From assembly GCA_910578985.1 (NCBI GenBank), contig CAJTSF010000044.1:1-8302 (forward strand): a stretch of 8,302 bases of DNA. The letters are read 5' to 3'. The notes beneath the pieces were generated by a model. That model was not told the DNA's origin and ran no database searches. It saw nothing but the letters and a program-made list of their open reading frames with translations. Shown one piece after another: positions 1 through 6,215 of this stretch (position 1 is the stretch's first letter; every line of letters begins with the position of its first letter). The translations under genes were made by a program, and so were the position numbers. This stretch comes from an uncultured Odoribacter sp. Its GTDB lineage: Bacteria; Bacteroidota; Bacteroidia; Bacteroidales; Marinifilaceae.

Positions 1-1
1 G

Positions 2-1312
2 GATGGGATGGTTACGGAGGTTGCCGGCGAAATATTGTTCGTAGGCATAGAGATCGATCATGCCGTGCCCGGATAGGTTGAAGAGGATGGTTTTCGCCTT
101 TCCCTCTTCTTTTGCCCGGCGGGCTTCACGGATGGCTTGGGCGATGGCATGGGTGGATTCGGGGGCGGGGATGATGCCTTCGGTGCGGGCGAAAAGGATG
201 CCGGCTTCGAAGGTTTCGAGTTGGGGAATGTCGGAGGCTTCGATGAGGCAGTCTTTGAGCAACTGGCTGACGAGGGTGCCCGCGCCGTGGTAGCGCAGTC
301 CACCGGCGTGGATGTCGGCGGGTTCGAAGTGGTGGCCGAGGGTGTACATCGGCAGGAGGGGTGTCAGCCCGACAGCGTCCCCGAAGTCGTAGCGGAAAGT
401 GCCGCGCGTGAGTTTCGGACAGGATTCGGGTTCGACGGCGATGACGCGGAGGTCTTTCCCGTCGCGCAGTTTGCGGCGGAGAAAGGGGAAGGCAATGCCT
501 GCGAAGTTGGAGCCTCCGCCGAAACAGCCGATGACGATGTCGGGTTCGGCGCCGGCTTTTTCCATCTGGAGGAGTGCCTCTTCGCCGATGACAGTCTGAT
601 GGAGCAGCACGTGGTTGAGGACGCTGCCGATGGTGTAGTTGGTTTCGGGATTTTTCGAAGCCATCTCGACGGCTTCGGATACGGCGATGCCGAGGCTGCC
701 GGGGGAGTTAGGGTGCCGGTTGAGGATGCGCCGTCCGGCTTCGGTCAGTTCGCTGGGGGAGAGAATGACGTCGGCTCCCCACGTGTTCATCATGAGTTTG
801 CGGTAGGGCTTCTGGTGATAACTGACTTTGACCATGAAGACTTTGAGGTCTATGCCGAAGTGGCGGGCGGCAAAGCTCAAGGCGGAACCCCATTGCCCTC
901 CGCCGGTTTCGGTGGTGAGGTGTTTGATGCCCTGGCGGTGGTTGTAGTATGCCTGCGGGATGGCGGTGTTGGGTTTGTGGGAGCCTGCCATACTGGTACT
1001 TTCGTTCTTGAAGTAGATGCGGGCGGGGGTATCAAGTTTTTTTTCCAATGCCCGGGCACGGACAAGCGGGGTAGGGCGCCATATCTTGTAAAGTTCTTGC
1101 ACCTCTTCGGGGATGTCGATGAATCGTTCGCGGGAGAATTCCTGATTGACGAGTTCTTCGGCGAAGATGGGAAGGAGGTCTTCCTTGGTTGCCGGTTTCC
1201 GTGTGGCGGGGTTCAGGGGTGGAAGGGGCTGGACGGGCATGTCTGCTGCGATGTTGTACCATGCCGTGGGCATTTCTTTTTCACTCAGGGTGATTTTCTT
1301 GTCGGTTTCCAT
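2..1312 (-). CDS. trpB: Tryptophan synthase beta chain, TrpB2 type (3' end cut by window edge)
   Basis: This is a PLP-dependent enzyme that condenses indole with L-serine to give tryptophan in the cytoplasm. From the ATG at 1312 the frame stays open to the left edge, giving 437 residues. TrpB2 proteins are usually about 450 residues, so only the last 15-20 are missing. Visible motifs are the cofactor-binding lysine in GSHKPNT (K113), the catalytic TETGGGQWGSA block (134-144, Glu135), the HVLLHQTVIG helix (234-243), the PLP-phosphate loop GGGSNFAG (265-272), and the C-terminal SGHG (414-417). The long N-terminal extension before the lysine and the QWGSAL sequence mark the TrpB2 rather than the classic TrpB1 subgroup. 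The family commonly has Ala where this protein has the middle Gly of TETGGGQ, a mild substitution. The start is preceded by an A-rich stretch without a clear Shine-Dalgarno, as is common in Bacteroidota. A leader peptide and attenuator lie directly upstream, so expression probably responds to charged tRNA-Trp. Whether trpA or other trp genes follow cannot be seen. Confidence 0.95.
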   Translation of the reverse strand, partial: METDKKITLSEKEMPTAWYNIAADMPVQPLPPLNPATRKPATKEDLLPIFAEELVNQEFSRERFIDIPEEVQELYKIWRPTPLVRARALEKKLDTPARIYFKNESTSMAGSHKPNTAIPQAYYNHRQGIKHLTTETGGGQWGSALSFAARHFGIDLKVFMVKVSYHQKPYRKLMMNTWGADVILSPSELTEAGRRILNRHPNSPGSLGIAVSEAVEMASKNPETNYTIGSVLNHVLLHQTVIGEEALLQMEKAGAEPDIVIGCFGGGSNFAGIAFPFLRRKLRDGKDLRVIAVEPESCPKLTRGTFRYDFGDAVGLTPLLPMYTLGHHFEPADIHAGGLRYHGAGTLVSQLLKDCLIEASDIPQLETFEAGILFARTEGIIPAPESTHAIAQAIREARRAKEEGKAKTILFNLSGHGMIDLYAYEQYFAGNLRNHPI

Positions 1313-1359
1313 GATGTTTTGTTTTATGTGTTAGTCGGATAAATCGGATTCGGGGGGAC

Positions 1360-1398
1360 AAAAAGAAAACGCCCGATGTTTGTAATAAACATCGGGCG
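1360..1398 (-). terminator. Intrinsic terminator of the trp attenuator
   Basis: Read on the minus strand, CGCCCGATGTTT (1398-1387) and AAACATCGGGCG (1381-1370) form a perfect 12-bp GC-rich stem with a 5-nt loop. A U-rich run, TTTTCTTTTT (1369-1360), follows at once. The stem can extend by a G-U and two A-U pairs into the tract. It lies between the Trp leader peptide and trpB, so it would stop transcription before trpB. Its loop and 5' arm are the same bases that form the competing antiterminator. It is too far from the end of mpl, with a promoter in between, to be simply the mpl terminator, although it would also stop mpl read-through. Confidence 0.9.
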
Positions 1399-1450
1399 CT
1401 TGCTCATTGATATTCGGGATACGGCATCACAAGACCTCGTCGTTTATTAC
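1382..1450 (-). promoter_or_regulatory. Antiterminator pairing of the trp leader
   Basis: On the minus strand GTAATAAAC (1450-1442, leader codons 19-21) is perfectly complementary over 9 bases to GTTTATTAC (1390-1382). The second segment is the loop plus the top of the terminator's 5' arm. Forming this helix makes the terminator impossible. The first segment starts 15 nt beyond the last Trp codon, so it is free when a ribosome stalls there and covered when the ribosome reaches the stop. A competing short hairpin (CGTTT with AAACG around codons 15-21) could act as the 1:2 structure. The complementarity is seen directly; the regulatory role is inferred from the known trp attenuation mechanism. 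Confidence 0.75.
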
Positions 1451-1504
1451 GAAGTGAAACGGGTGCCACCACCAATTCCGGGCTATGTGATTTTGTCGCA
1501 TCAT
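1427..1504 (-). CDS. Trp-rich leader peptide (trpL-like) of the trpB attenuator
   Basis: This is a short frame of 25 codons plus a TGA stop, starting with two in-frame ATG codons (1504 and 1501). It ends about 115 nt before trpB on the same strand. Codons 11-13 are three consecutive TGG (1466-1474), giving the core RNWWWHPF. Three tandem Trp codons in 25, just upstream of a terminator and a tryptophan biosynthesis gene, is the hallmark of a ribosome-stalling leader like E. coli trpL, although the sequence itself is not conserved. The peptide probably has no function as a product. Scarce charged tRNA-Trp would stall the ribosome at codons 11-13. The upstream sequence is A-rich with no strong Shine-Dalgarno. 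The stop codon lies 12 nt after the antiterminator segment, so a ribosome finishing the peptide would cover that segment. Confidence 0.85.
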   Translation of the reverse strand: MMRQNHIARNWWWHPFHFVINDEVL

Positions 1505-1529
1505 CTGTGTTCTGTTCTTTTCCGTGTGG

Positions 1530-1561
1530 CAAAGTAATGAATTTATTTCGATTCCGTCAAG
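1530..1561 (-). promoter_or_regulatory. Putative promoter of the trp leader-trpB unit
   Basis: On the minus strand TTACTTTG (1537-1530) matches the Bacteroidota -7 consensus TAnnTTTG at all but one position. A CTTG (1561-1558) lies 20 nt upstream as a -33 box, within the usual spacing. Transcription would begin near 1523, about 20 nt before the leader-peptide ATG, as expected for an attenuator transcript. The promoter overlaps the last codons of mpl. No operator was recognised. Confidence 0.5.
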
Positions 1562-2922
1562 GATTGCGCCCATTTTTTGAGGTCGATGCCTGAGAAGTTG
1601 CCGGAGGTCATGACGAGCAGGACGGTGTCGCGGAGGTCTTCGGCTTCTATCTGTGCCAACAGGGGGGCGTTGTCGGTGTAGACCTTCACCCGGTCGTTGG
1701 CGAATCCCCGTTGTACGTCAGTCACAGTGATTTCTGGGAGGCGTTTGTGGCGGACGACTTCGGGATTGAAATAGACGATGGCTTCGTCAGCGGCGTCCAT
1801 GGAATGGGCGTATTGGGGCAGGAAAGCCGCGTTGAGGCTGCTGAAGGTGTGCAGTTCCATGCAGGCGATGAGCCGGCGGGAGGGGTACTGCTCTTTGACG
1901 GCGCGGATGGTGGCTTGCAGTTTGGAGGGGGAGTGGGCGAAGTCGAGGAAGACGGTGGTTTGCCCGTTCTCGGCTATTTTCTGGAGCCGTTTGGCGGCAC
2001 CGTTGTAAGTGGCGATGCTGCGGAGGAAGTCGGTGTCGGAGACGCCCAGTTCCCGGCAGGCGAGGTAGGCGGCGGAGATGTTCTGGAGGTTGTGTTGTCC
2101 GAACACGCGGAGCGGCACCTCCTTGCCCTGCATGGTGGTGAGGCTGGTGACGCCCTCTTTGACCGTGTGGGGGAAAGTGTGGTAGGGGAGCTGTTTCACC
2201 GAGGCTGCCGCGCGGGGAAGGATGCGGCGGATGTTTTCGTCGCCGTCGTAGTAGATGAGGCTGCCGCCGGGGGTGATTTTCTCGAGGTAGAGGGCAAACT
2301 GTTCCACGTAGTTGTCGAAGGTGGGGAATACGTTCATGTGGTCCCACGCGATGCCGGTGAGAATGGCAATGTCGGGGTGGTAGTGGTGGAATTTGGGACG
2401 CCGGTCGATGGGCGAGGAGAGGTATTCGTCGCCTTCGAAGACGGCGATGCGGCTCTCCTCGCTGAGGCGTACCATGGTGTCGAAGCCTTCCAGGAGGGCG
2501 CCTGCCATGTAGTCGAACGGGATGCCGCAGGATTGCAGGACGTGCATGATCATGGAGGTGGTGGTCGTTTTGCCGTGGCTGCCCCCGACGATGACGCGCC
2601 GTTTGTTTTTGGTCTGTTCGTAGAGATATTCGGGGTAGCTGTATATCCTGACGCCTAATTCTTTGGCGCGCAGCAGTTCGGGGTTGTCTTCCCTGGCGTG
2701 CATGCCGAGGATGACGGCGTCCAGAGAGGGGGTGATTTTTTCGGGAAACCAGCCCCACGCTTCCGGCAGGAGTCCTGCCTGTTGCAGGCGGGATTTGGAA
2801 GGTTCGAATATTTCGTCGTCGGAGCCGGTGACGCGGTATCCTTTTTGGTGGAGGGCGAGTGCCAGATTGTGCATGGCGGCGCCTCCGATGGCAATGAAAT
2901 GTATGTTCATATTCCTTATCAT
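1543..2922 (-). CDS. mpl: UDP-N-acetylmuramate:L-alanyl-gamma-D-glutamyl-meso-diaminopimelate ligase (murein peptide ligase)
   Basis: This cytoplasmic Mur-family ligase uses ATP to attach the recycled tripeptide L-Ala-D-Glu-mDAP to UDP-MurNAc, returning cell-wall peptide to peptidoglycan synthesis. The protein has 459 residues, close to the family's usual ~455. Seen in order: the N-terminal Rossmann motif AIGGAAM (11-17), the ATP P-loop GGSHGKTTTT (113-122), EGDEY (163-167), YHPDIAILTGIAWDHMNVFPT-like central domain (181-201), the adenine-side GQHNLQNISAA (275-285), DFAHSPSK (327-334) and the C-terminal MTSGNFSGI (438-446). GGAAM in place of GIGM and the MNVFPT segment favour Mpl over MurC, which remains the nearest alternative. 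A second in-frame ATG at 2910 (residue 5) begins MNIHFIAIGG and may be the true start, since AAGGA lies just before it. A near-perfect promoter (2940-2973) suggests its own transcript. No terminator of its own was seen after the stop before the trp promoter. Confidence 0.92.
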   Translation of the reverse strand: MIRNMNIHFIAIGGAAMHNLALALHQKGYRVTGSDDEIFEPSKSRLQQAGLLPEAWGWFPEKITPSLDAVILGMHAREDNPELLRAKELGVRIYSYPEYLYEQTKNKRRVIVGGSHGKTTTTSMIMHVLQSCGIPFDYMAGALLEGFDTMVRLSEESRIAVFEGDEYLSSPIDRRPKFHHYHPDIAILTGIAWDHMNVFPTFDNYVEQFALYLEKITPGGSLIYYDGDENIRRILPRAAASVKQLPYHTFPHTVKEGVTSLTTMQGKEVPLRVFGQHNLQNISAAYLACRELGVSDTDFLRSIATYNGAAKRLQKIAENGQTTVFLDFAHSPSKLQATIRAVKEQYPSRRLIACMELHTFSSLNAAFLPQYAHSMDAADEAIVYFNPEVVRHKRLPEITVTDVQRGFANDRVKVYTDNAPLLAQIEAEDLRDTVLLVMTSGNFSGIDLKKWAQSLTESK

Positions 2923-2939
2923 ATCATAGGTTCTTCGGA

Positions 2940-2973
2940 CAAAGGTAAGATTTTCTGTCCTGAATCCGGCAAA
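2940..2973 (-). promoter_or_regulatory. Putative promoter of mpl
   Basis: On the minus strand TACCTTTG (2947-2940) matches TAnnTTTG perfectly, and TTTG (2973-2970) lies 22 nt upstream as the -33 element. The predicted start near 2933 leaves a leader of only about 10-25 nt before mpl, depending on which ATG is used. Confidence 0.65.
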
Positions 2974-2990
2974 GCGGACGGGGAAATCAT

Positions 2991-2998
2991 TATATTTG
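2991..2998 (+). promoter_or_regulatory. -7 promoter element of the glycosyltransferase-sigma unit
   Basis: TATATTTG, followed by CA, matches the Bacteroidota -7 box perfectly and lies 22 nt before the start codon at 3021. Transcription would begin around 3005. No TTG is present at the expected -33 distance, so this may be a weak or activator-dependent promoter. It lies back to back with the mpl promoter. Confidence 0.55.
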
Positions 2999-3020
2999 CA
3001 CGCGTTAAAATCAAGAGGAA

Positions 3021-4148
3021 ATGGATGAATTGATGCTATTCTGGGAAAGTCTGGAGGGGAATCAGGTGCTTTTCGTGCTGCTTGCCGTGTTTTTTCTGTG
3101 GCATGTGGTTCGGATGGCTTACCGTTGTTCCTTGTTGCGTGCCGGGAAGCGGCAACCGGTGAAAAGAAAGGAGGAGGGGGTGTCGGTGATTATCACCTGT
3201 TCCAACCGGGCGGAACTGCTGAGGCAAAACCTGGAGGCGTTTTTACGGCAGAATTACCCCCGTTTCGAGGTGATTGTCGTGGATGAGTGTTCGGAAGACG
3301 AGACCCAGGAGGTGTTGTTGAAATTTCAAAAGAAATATCCCCACTTGAAAGTGTCGCGTATTCCGTCGGCAACCAAGTTTCGGTGCACGAAGAAAATAGC
3401 CATCAATATCGGTATTCTGGCGGCAAAATACGATATGCTTCTTTTTTCCGAAATCTATTGCCGCCCGTCGGGAATGGGGTGGATACGCGCCATGCAGGCG
3501 GCTTTTGACAGCCGGACGGCGGTGGTGCTCGGTTTTGCCAATTATGAGGAAAAGAAAGGGGCGGGGACGAAGCGATATTTCCGTTTCCTTCGTTTCTGGC
3601 GGATGGTGGACCTGGTGCATGCCGGCATGTATGTGATGGGAAACGGATGCAATATGGGTTACCGGAAGAGTTATTATCTGGAAGAACGGGGATTTAGCGG
3701 CAATACGCAGGCGTATATCGGTTTCGATACGGAGATGGTGAAAAAACTGTCGAAGAGGGGTAAGGTGAAGGTGGTGAAAGAGCATGAGGCGCACATGGTG
3801 ATTATGGATGACAGCAAAAAGGCATGGGGAGACGACTTGTCTTATTTTTATGCCACGATGAGCAAATGGCCCGCGCGGGCGGTTTGGTGGGCAAGTATGG
3901 ATTTTGTGGTGGAGATGTTGCTCTATTTGTTGATTTTTTATTTTATAGCGCAAAATCCTTATCGGCTGTATTTCAGTTGGTTGGTTGTTTTTGTGTGTGT
4001 ATATAACTTAATAATCATTAATCTGGGGCAAAAAAGACTGCACCAAATGAAACTTTTTTTACCTTCGTTGCGTTCTACGACATGTGGATTTATACAGAAA
4101 TGGTATCACAACCTATGTTCAATATTTACGAGTAGAAAATGGAAGTAA
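3021..4148 (+). CDS. Membrane-anchored family 2 glycosyltransferase with degenerate DxD motif
   Basis: The 375-residue protein has an N-terminal membrane segment (about 15-34), a GT-A domain, and two C-terminal hydrophobic segments (about 294-310 and 317-336). The GT-A domain opens with VSVIITCSNRAELLRQNLEA (54-73) and includes EVIVVDECSEDET (83-95), typical of nucleotide-sugar binding in GT2. The place where relatives carry a D-x-D metal site (often FTDADC) reads FSEIYC (142-147), so the usual acidic pair is not kept. GFDTEM (234-239) stands where a GDDD/ED motif is common. It would act at the inner membrane on a lipid- or envelope-linked acceptor, but donor and acceptor cannot be told. Activity may depend on other residues, or the protein may be a non-classical member. 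The start at 3021 has a purine-rich AAGAGGAA directly upstream. Its last 10 nt overlap the next gene, which points to co-transcription and coupling with the sigma factor. Confidence 0.85.
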   Translation: MDELMLFWESLEGNQVLFVLLAVFFLWHVVRMAYRCSLLRAGKRQPVKRKEEGVSVIITCSNRAELLRQNLEAFLRQNYPRFEVIVVDECSEDETQEVLLKFQKKYPHLKVSRIPSATKFRCTKKIAINIGILAAKYDMLLFSEIYCRPSGMGWIRAMQAAFDSRTAVVLGFANYEEKKGAGTKRYFRFLRFWRMVDLVHAGMYVMGNGCNMGYRKSYYLEERGFSGNTQAYIGFDTEMVKKLSKRGKVKVVKEHEAHMVIMDDSKKAWGDDLSYFYATMSKWPARAVWWASMDFVVEMLLYLLIFYFIAQNPYRLYFSWLVVFVCVYNLIIINLGQKRLHQMKLFLPSLRSTTCGFIQKWYHNLCSIFTSRKWK

Positions 4149-4753
4149 CAAGAAATCTGTCAGAAAAGGCGATGGCCGACTATAAGATAGTAAAGGATGC
4201 TATGGCCGGTAATCAGAAAGCTTTTAACGAGCTTTTAAAGAAGTACAAAGATTCCGTGTTCTTCATGTTGATGAAAATGGTGAAAAACCGTGAAGATGCG
4301 GAAGATTTGATGTTTGAGTCTTTTGAAAAGGCTTTCTCCAGTTTGCGGCATTATTCTCCGCAGTATGCTTTCAGCACCTGGTTGTTCAAGATTGCTTCGA
4401 ATCATGCGATTGATTTTATCCGTAAGCAGAAAGCGAAAATCGTTTCTCTGGAGTTCGACGATGTGAACCAGGAGGAGAAAGGATATATCCGCAGCCTGCC
4501 TGCCGATTCCCTGACTCCTCAGGAAGAGATGGTCCGCCAGCAGCGTGCAGCCCTTGTGCGCCAAGTGGTGTCATCCTTGAAAGACGGATACCGCCGGTTG
4601 GTGGAATTGCGCTACTTCGAGGAGTATTCCTACGAAGAGATTGCCGAGGAGTTGAACCTGCCGTTAGGAACGGTGAAAGCGCAATTGTTCCGTGCCCGCG
4701 ATATGTTGCAGGAAGCTTTCAAGAAAACCGAGCTGGCAGCGGACAGATGGTAA
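4139..4753 (+). CDS. ECF-type RNA polymerase sigma-70 factor
   Basis: This 204-residue protein has the two-domain layout of ECF sigma factors. Region 2 (about 27-96) contains the core-binding helix around NREDAEDLMFESFEKAF (50-66) and the -10-recognition YAFSTWLFKIASNHAIDFIR (77-96). Region 4 (about 137-192) has a helix-turn-helix with EEIAEELNLPLGTVKAQLFRAR (166-187). There is no region 1.1 or 3. It would direct RNA polymerase to a set of promoters, but the target set cannot be seen. The annotated ATG overlaps the preceding gene by 10 nt. An alternative start at 4172 (Met12, beginning MADYKIVKDAM) has AAAAGG upstream and fits where homology to the family begins. Its frame overlaps the next gene by 7 nt. 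No anti-sigma gene of the FecR or zinc-binding type is adjacent, so control may be at transcription or through a distant partner. Confidence 0.93.
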   Translation: MEVTRNLSEKAMADYKIVKDAMAGNQKAFNELLKKYKDSVFFMLMKMVKNREDAEDLMFESFEKAFSSLRHYSPQYAFSTWLFKIASNHAIDFIRKQKAKIVSLEFDDVNQEEKGYIRSLPADSLTPQEEMVRQQRAALVRQVVSSLKDGYRRLVELRYFEEYSYEEIAEELNLPLGTVKAQLFRARDMLQEAFKKTELAADRW

Positions 4754-5418
4754 AGAAAATATTATTCTTATTGCTATTGACGGGAGTATCTGGTGCTTAT
4801 GCCCAGATACTTTTTGTTTCTGATACCCTGCTCTTTTCCGGTATGGTTTTCCACAACGGGACAGGGGAGCCGTTGCCGGATGTGCATTGCCGGTGGGGCA
4901 AGGGGGAGGGAGTTGTTTCCAGGCGGGACGGAGCTTTCCGTATCCGTCTGCACCGGGGGGATACGGTGCGTTTCACGCATGTCGGTTTCCGTCCTTGCCG
5001 GGTGGTGATACCGGACTCTTTGCGGGAGAATGAATATATGCTGGGCGTATTCCTTTCTCCTGATACTGTGGAATTGTCCGAAGTGCTGATTGTGCGGCGT
5101 TGGAGGGACGCTCGGGGACAGGATTTTTTGCAGGCGCGGCGTAATATGCGGGGAATCATGCAGCGGGCATACGACCCGACCCGTCCTATGGATGCGGATA
5201 TGAATCAGAGGATGATGATAGAGGAGTATGCCAGGGAGGTTGAGATGAAGGGGCATGTGGATGTGGGTTTCGGTGTCGGAACCCATTCGTTGGATGCCTT
5301 GCGGCTGTTGCGCTTGCAGAAGAAGCAGAAAGAGAACCGGGAATATTTGCTCCCTATGGAGGTGGATTTGTTAAAGAGAATTTATTATTTAGAAAAAAGC
5401 GGAAAGATAGTTGAATAA
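4747..5418 (+). CDS. Exported protein with a CarboxypepD_reg-like beta-sandwich domain
   Basis: A signal peptide (residues 1-19, ending AYAQ) predicts export. Residues about 28-116 form a carboxypeptidase regulatory-like domain: LFSGMVFHNGTGEPLPDVHC, then DGAFRIRLHRGDTVRFTHVGF and the closing VELSEVLIVRR. This is the same fold that begins SusC-type receptors, but there is no plug or barrel here. The remaining ~100 residues are charged, helical-looking and unrecognised, with no second membrane segment. It is likely a periplasmic or envelope protein; function is unknown. ATGGTAA is shared with the end of the sigma gene, so translation is probably coupled. Its position suggests a role linked to the sigma factor, but that is only context. 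The stop codon falls inside an inverted repeat (5403-5438). Confidence 0.8.
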   Translation: MVKKILFLLLLTGVSGAYAQILFVSDTLLFSGMVFHNGTGEPLPDVHCRWGKGEGVVSRRDGAFRIRLHRGDTVRFTHVGFRPCRVVIPDSLRENEYMLGVFLSPDTVELSEVLIVRRWRDARGQDFLQARRNMRGIMQRAYDPTRPMDADMNQRMMIEEYAREVEMKGHVDVGFGVGTHSLDALRLLRLQKKQKENREYLLPMEVDLLKRIYYLEKSGKIVE

Positions 5419-5439
5419 ATGAAGATAAAACTATCTTTG
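5403..5439 (+). promoter_or_regulatory. Promoter of the OmpH-like gene, overlaid by a 10-bp inverted repeat
   Basis: TATCTTTG (5432-5439) is a perfect TAnnTTTG -7 element, with a weak GTTG (5410-5413) 18 nt upstream. The predicted start near 5446 gives a leader of about 60 nt. AAAGATAGTT (5403-5412) and AACTATCTTT (5429-5438) are perfect inverted copies 16 nt apart, covering both promoter elements and the stop codon of the preceding gene. The repeat could be an operator for a dimeric regulator, or a weak hairpin ending the upstream transcript. There is no long U-tract, only TTTG, so a strong terminator is unlikely. Confidence 0.55.
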
Positions 5440-5504
5440 CATAGTGAAAAGGCTTGTTTGTACAGGCATTTGAGTTGTTTTATTATTTAATGTAGTTTTT
5501 ACTT

Positions 5505-6119
5505 ATGAGGAGACTTTCTAATGGTTTAAGCGTTGTACTGAGTGCAGTAATCGCTATGGCGTGTTTTTCATCTTGTGCGTTCGAAAATCAGCAAGCGGCA
5601 AATGGTTCTAAAACAGGAGAGAGCAAAGCGGCAAGCGGGAGCGGGACGAAAATTGTCTATATCAACACGGATACATTGATGACCCAATATTTGTTGGCCA
5701 TCGAATTGAATGAGGCGTTTTTGAAAACCCAGGAGGAGCGGCGGACGGAATTGAATGTGAAAGCGAAGTCGTTGGACCAGGAAGCTACGGAATTTCAGCG
5801 TAAATTGGAAAATAACGGATTCTTGTCGGAAGCGCGCGCCATCGATGCACGTGACAAACTGTTGGTAAAGCAGGAAAACCTGCGCCGTTTGCAGGAGGAT
5901 ATGATTGCCAAGACCGCCCGTGAGCAGAACGATTTGAACAAGCAACTTTTCGAGAAATTGACGACTTTTCTGAAAGGATACAACAAGGAGAAAGGTTTCG
6001 ATATCGTGTTGAGCACCCAGCTGGGAGGCAATGTGTTGTTCGCCGTGGACGGCTATGACATTACCCAGGATGTGGTTGCCCGCTTGAATGAGGAGTACAA
6101 GAAAGAAAAGAGAAAATAA
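5505..6119 (+). CDS. OmpH/Skp-family outer-membrane chaperone-like lipoprotein
   Basis: This 204-residue protein carries a lipoprotein-type signal with FSSCAF (Cys24; Cys20 is a less likely alternative), followed by a polar Ser/Gly/Lys-rich linker (about 25-47). The OmpH/Skp domain begins at KIVYINTDTLMTQY (49-62). A long charged coiled-coil hairpin follows (about 67-155), and the C-terminal strand segment GFDIVLSTQLGGNVLFAVDGYDIT (164-187) closes the body. Skp proteins form trimeric periplasmic clamps that hold unfolded outer-membrane proteins. Soluble Skp is not lipidated, whereas lipid-anchored versions occur in Bacteroidota, so this one probably works tethered to a membrane. The start has no evident Shine-Dalgarno. 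It has its own promoter. No strong terminator follows, so read-through into the next gene is possible. Family assignment is firm; client range is inferred. Confidence 0.88.
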   Translation: MRRLSNGLSVVLSAVIAMACFSSCAFENQQAANGSKTGESKAASGSGTKIVYINTDTLMTQYLLAIELNEAFLKTQEERRTELNVKAKSLDQEATEFQRKLENNGFLSEARAIDARDKLLVKQENLRRLQEDMIAKTAREQNDLNKQLFEKLTTFLKGYNKEKGFDIVLSTQLGGNVLFAVDGYDITQDVVARLNEEYKKEKRK

Positions 6120-6215
6120 AACCATAACGTAGGTGGAGAACTGCAAAGGTGAAAAGCCGGATAGAACGGTCTTTTTGCCTTTGCTTTTTTTAGGCGGATT
6201 TTTGCGGGTGATTTT

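Noticed and set aside
137..1342. Long open frame on the plus strand opposite trpB
   Set aside because: It is the antisense shadow of the GC-rich trpB codons. The translation is Gly/Val/Phe-rich with no recognisable domain, while the minus strand encodes an unmistakable TrpB2.
1461..1480. GGTGG...ACC motif in the trp leader resembling a T-box
   Set aside because: The TGGTGGTGGCACCCG stretch resembles the T-box core by chance. It is fully explained by the three Trp codons of the leader peptide, and no T-box stem I or specifier structure was found.
1711..2658. Long open frame on the plus strand opposite mpl
   Set aside because: This is a compositional shadow of mpl, low in complexity (Gly, Val, Glu) with no motifs. 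A second shadow on the minus strand (1787-2758) is Arg/His/Pro-rich and was dismissed for the same reason.
6120..6215. Possible terminator between the OmpH-like gene and the glycosyltransferase
   Set aside because: AAAAGCCG...CGGTCTTTTT can pair over only 3-4 GC bases with a mismatch before the A/U arms, and GCCT...AGGC is only 4 bp. This is too weak to call a terminator.
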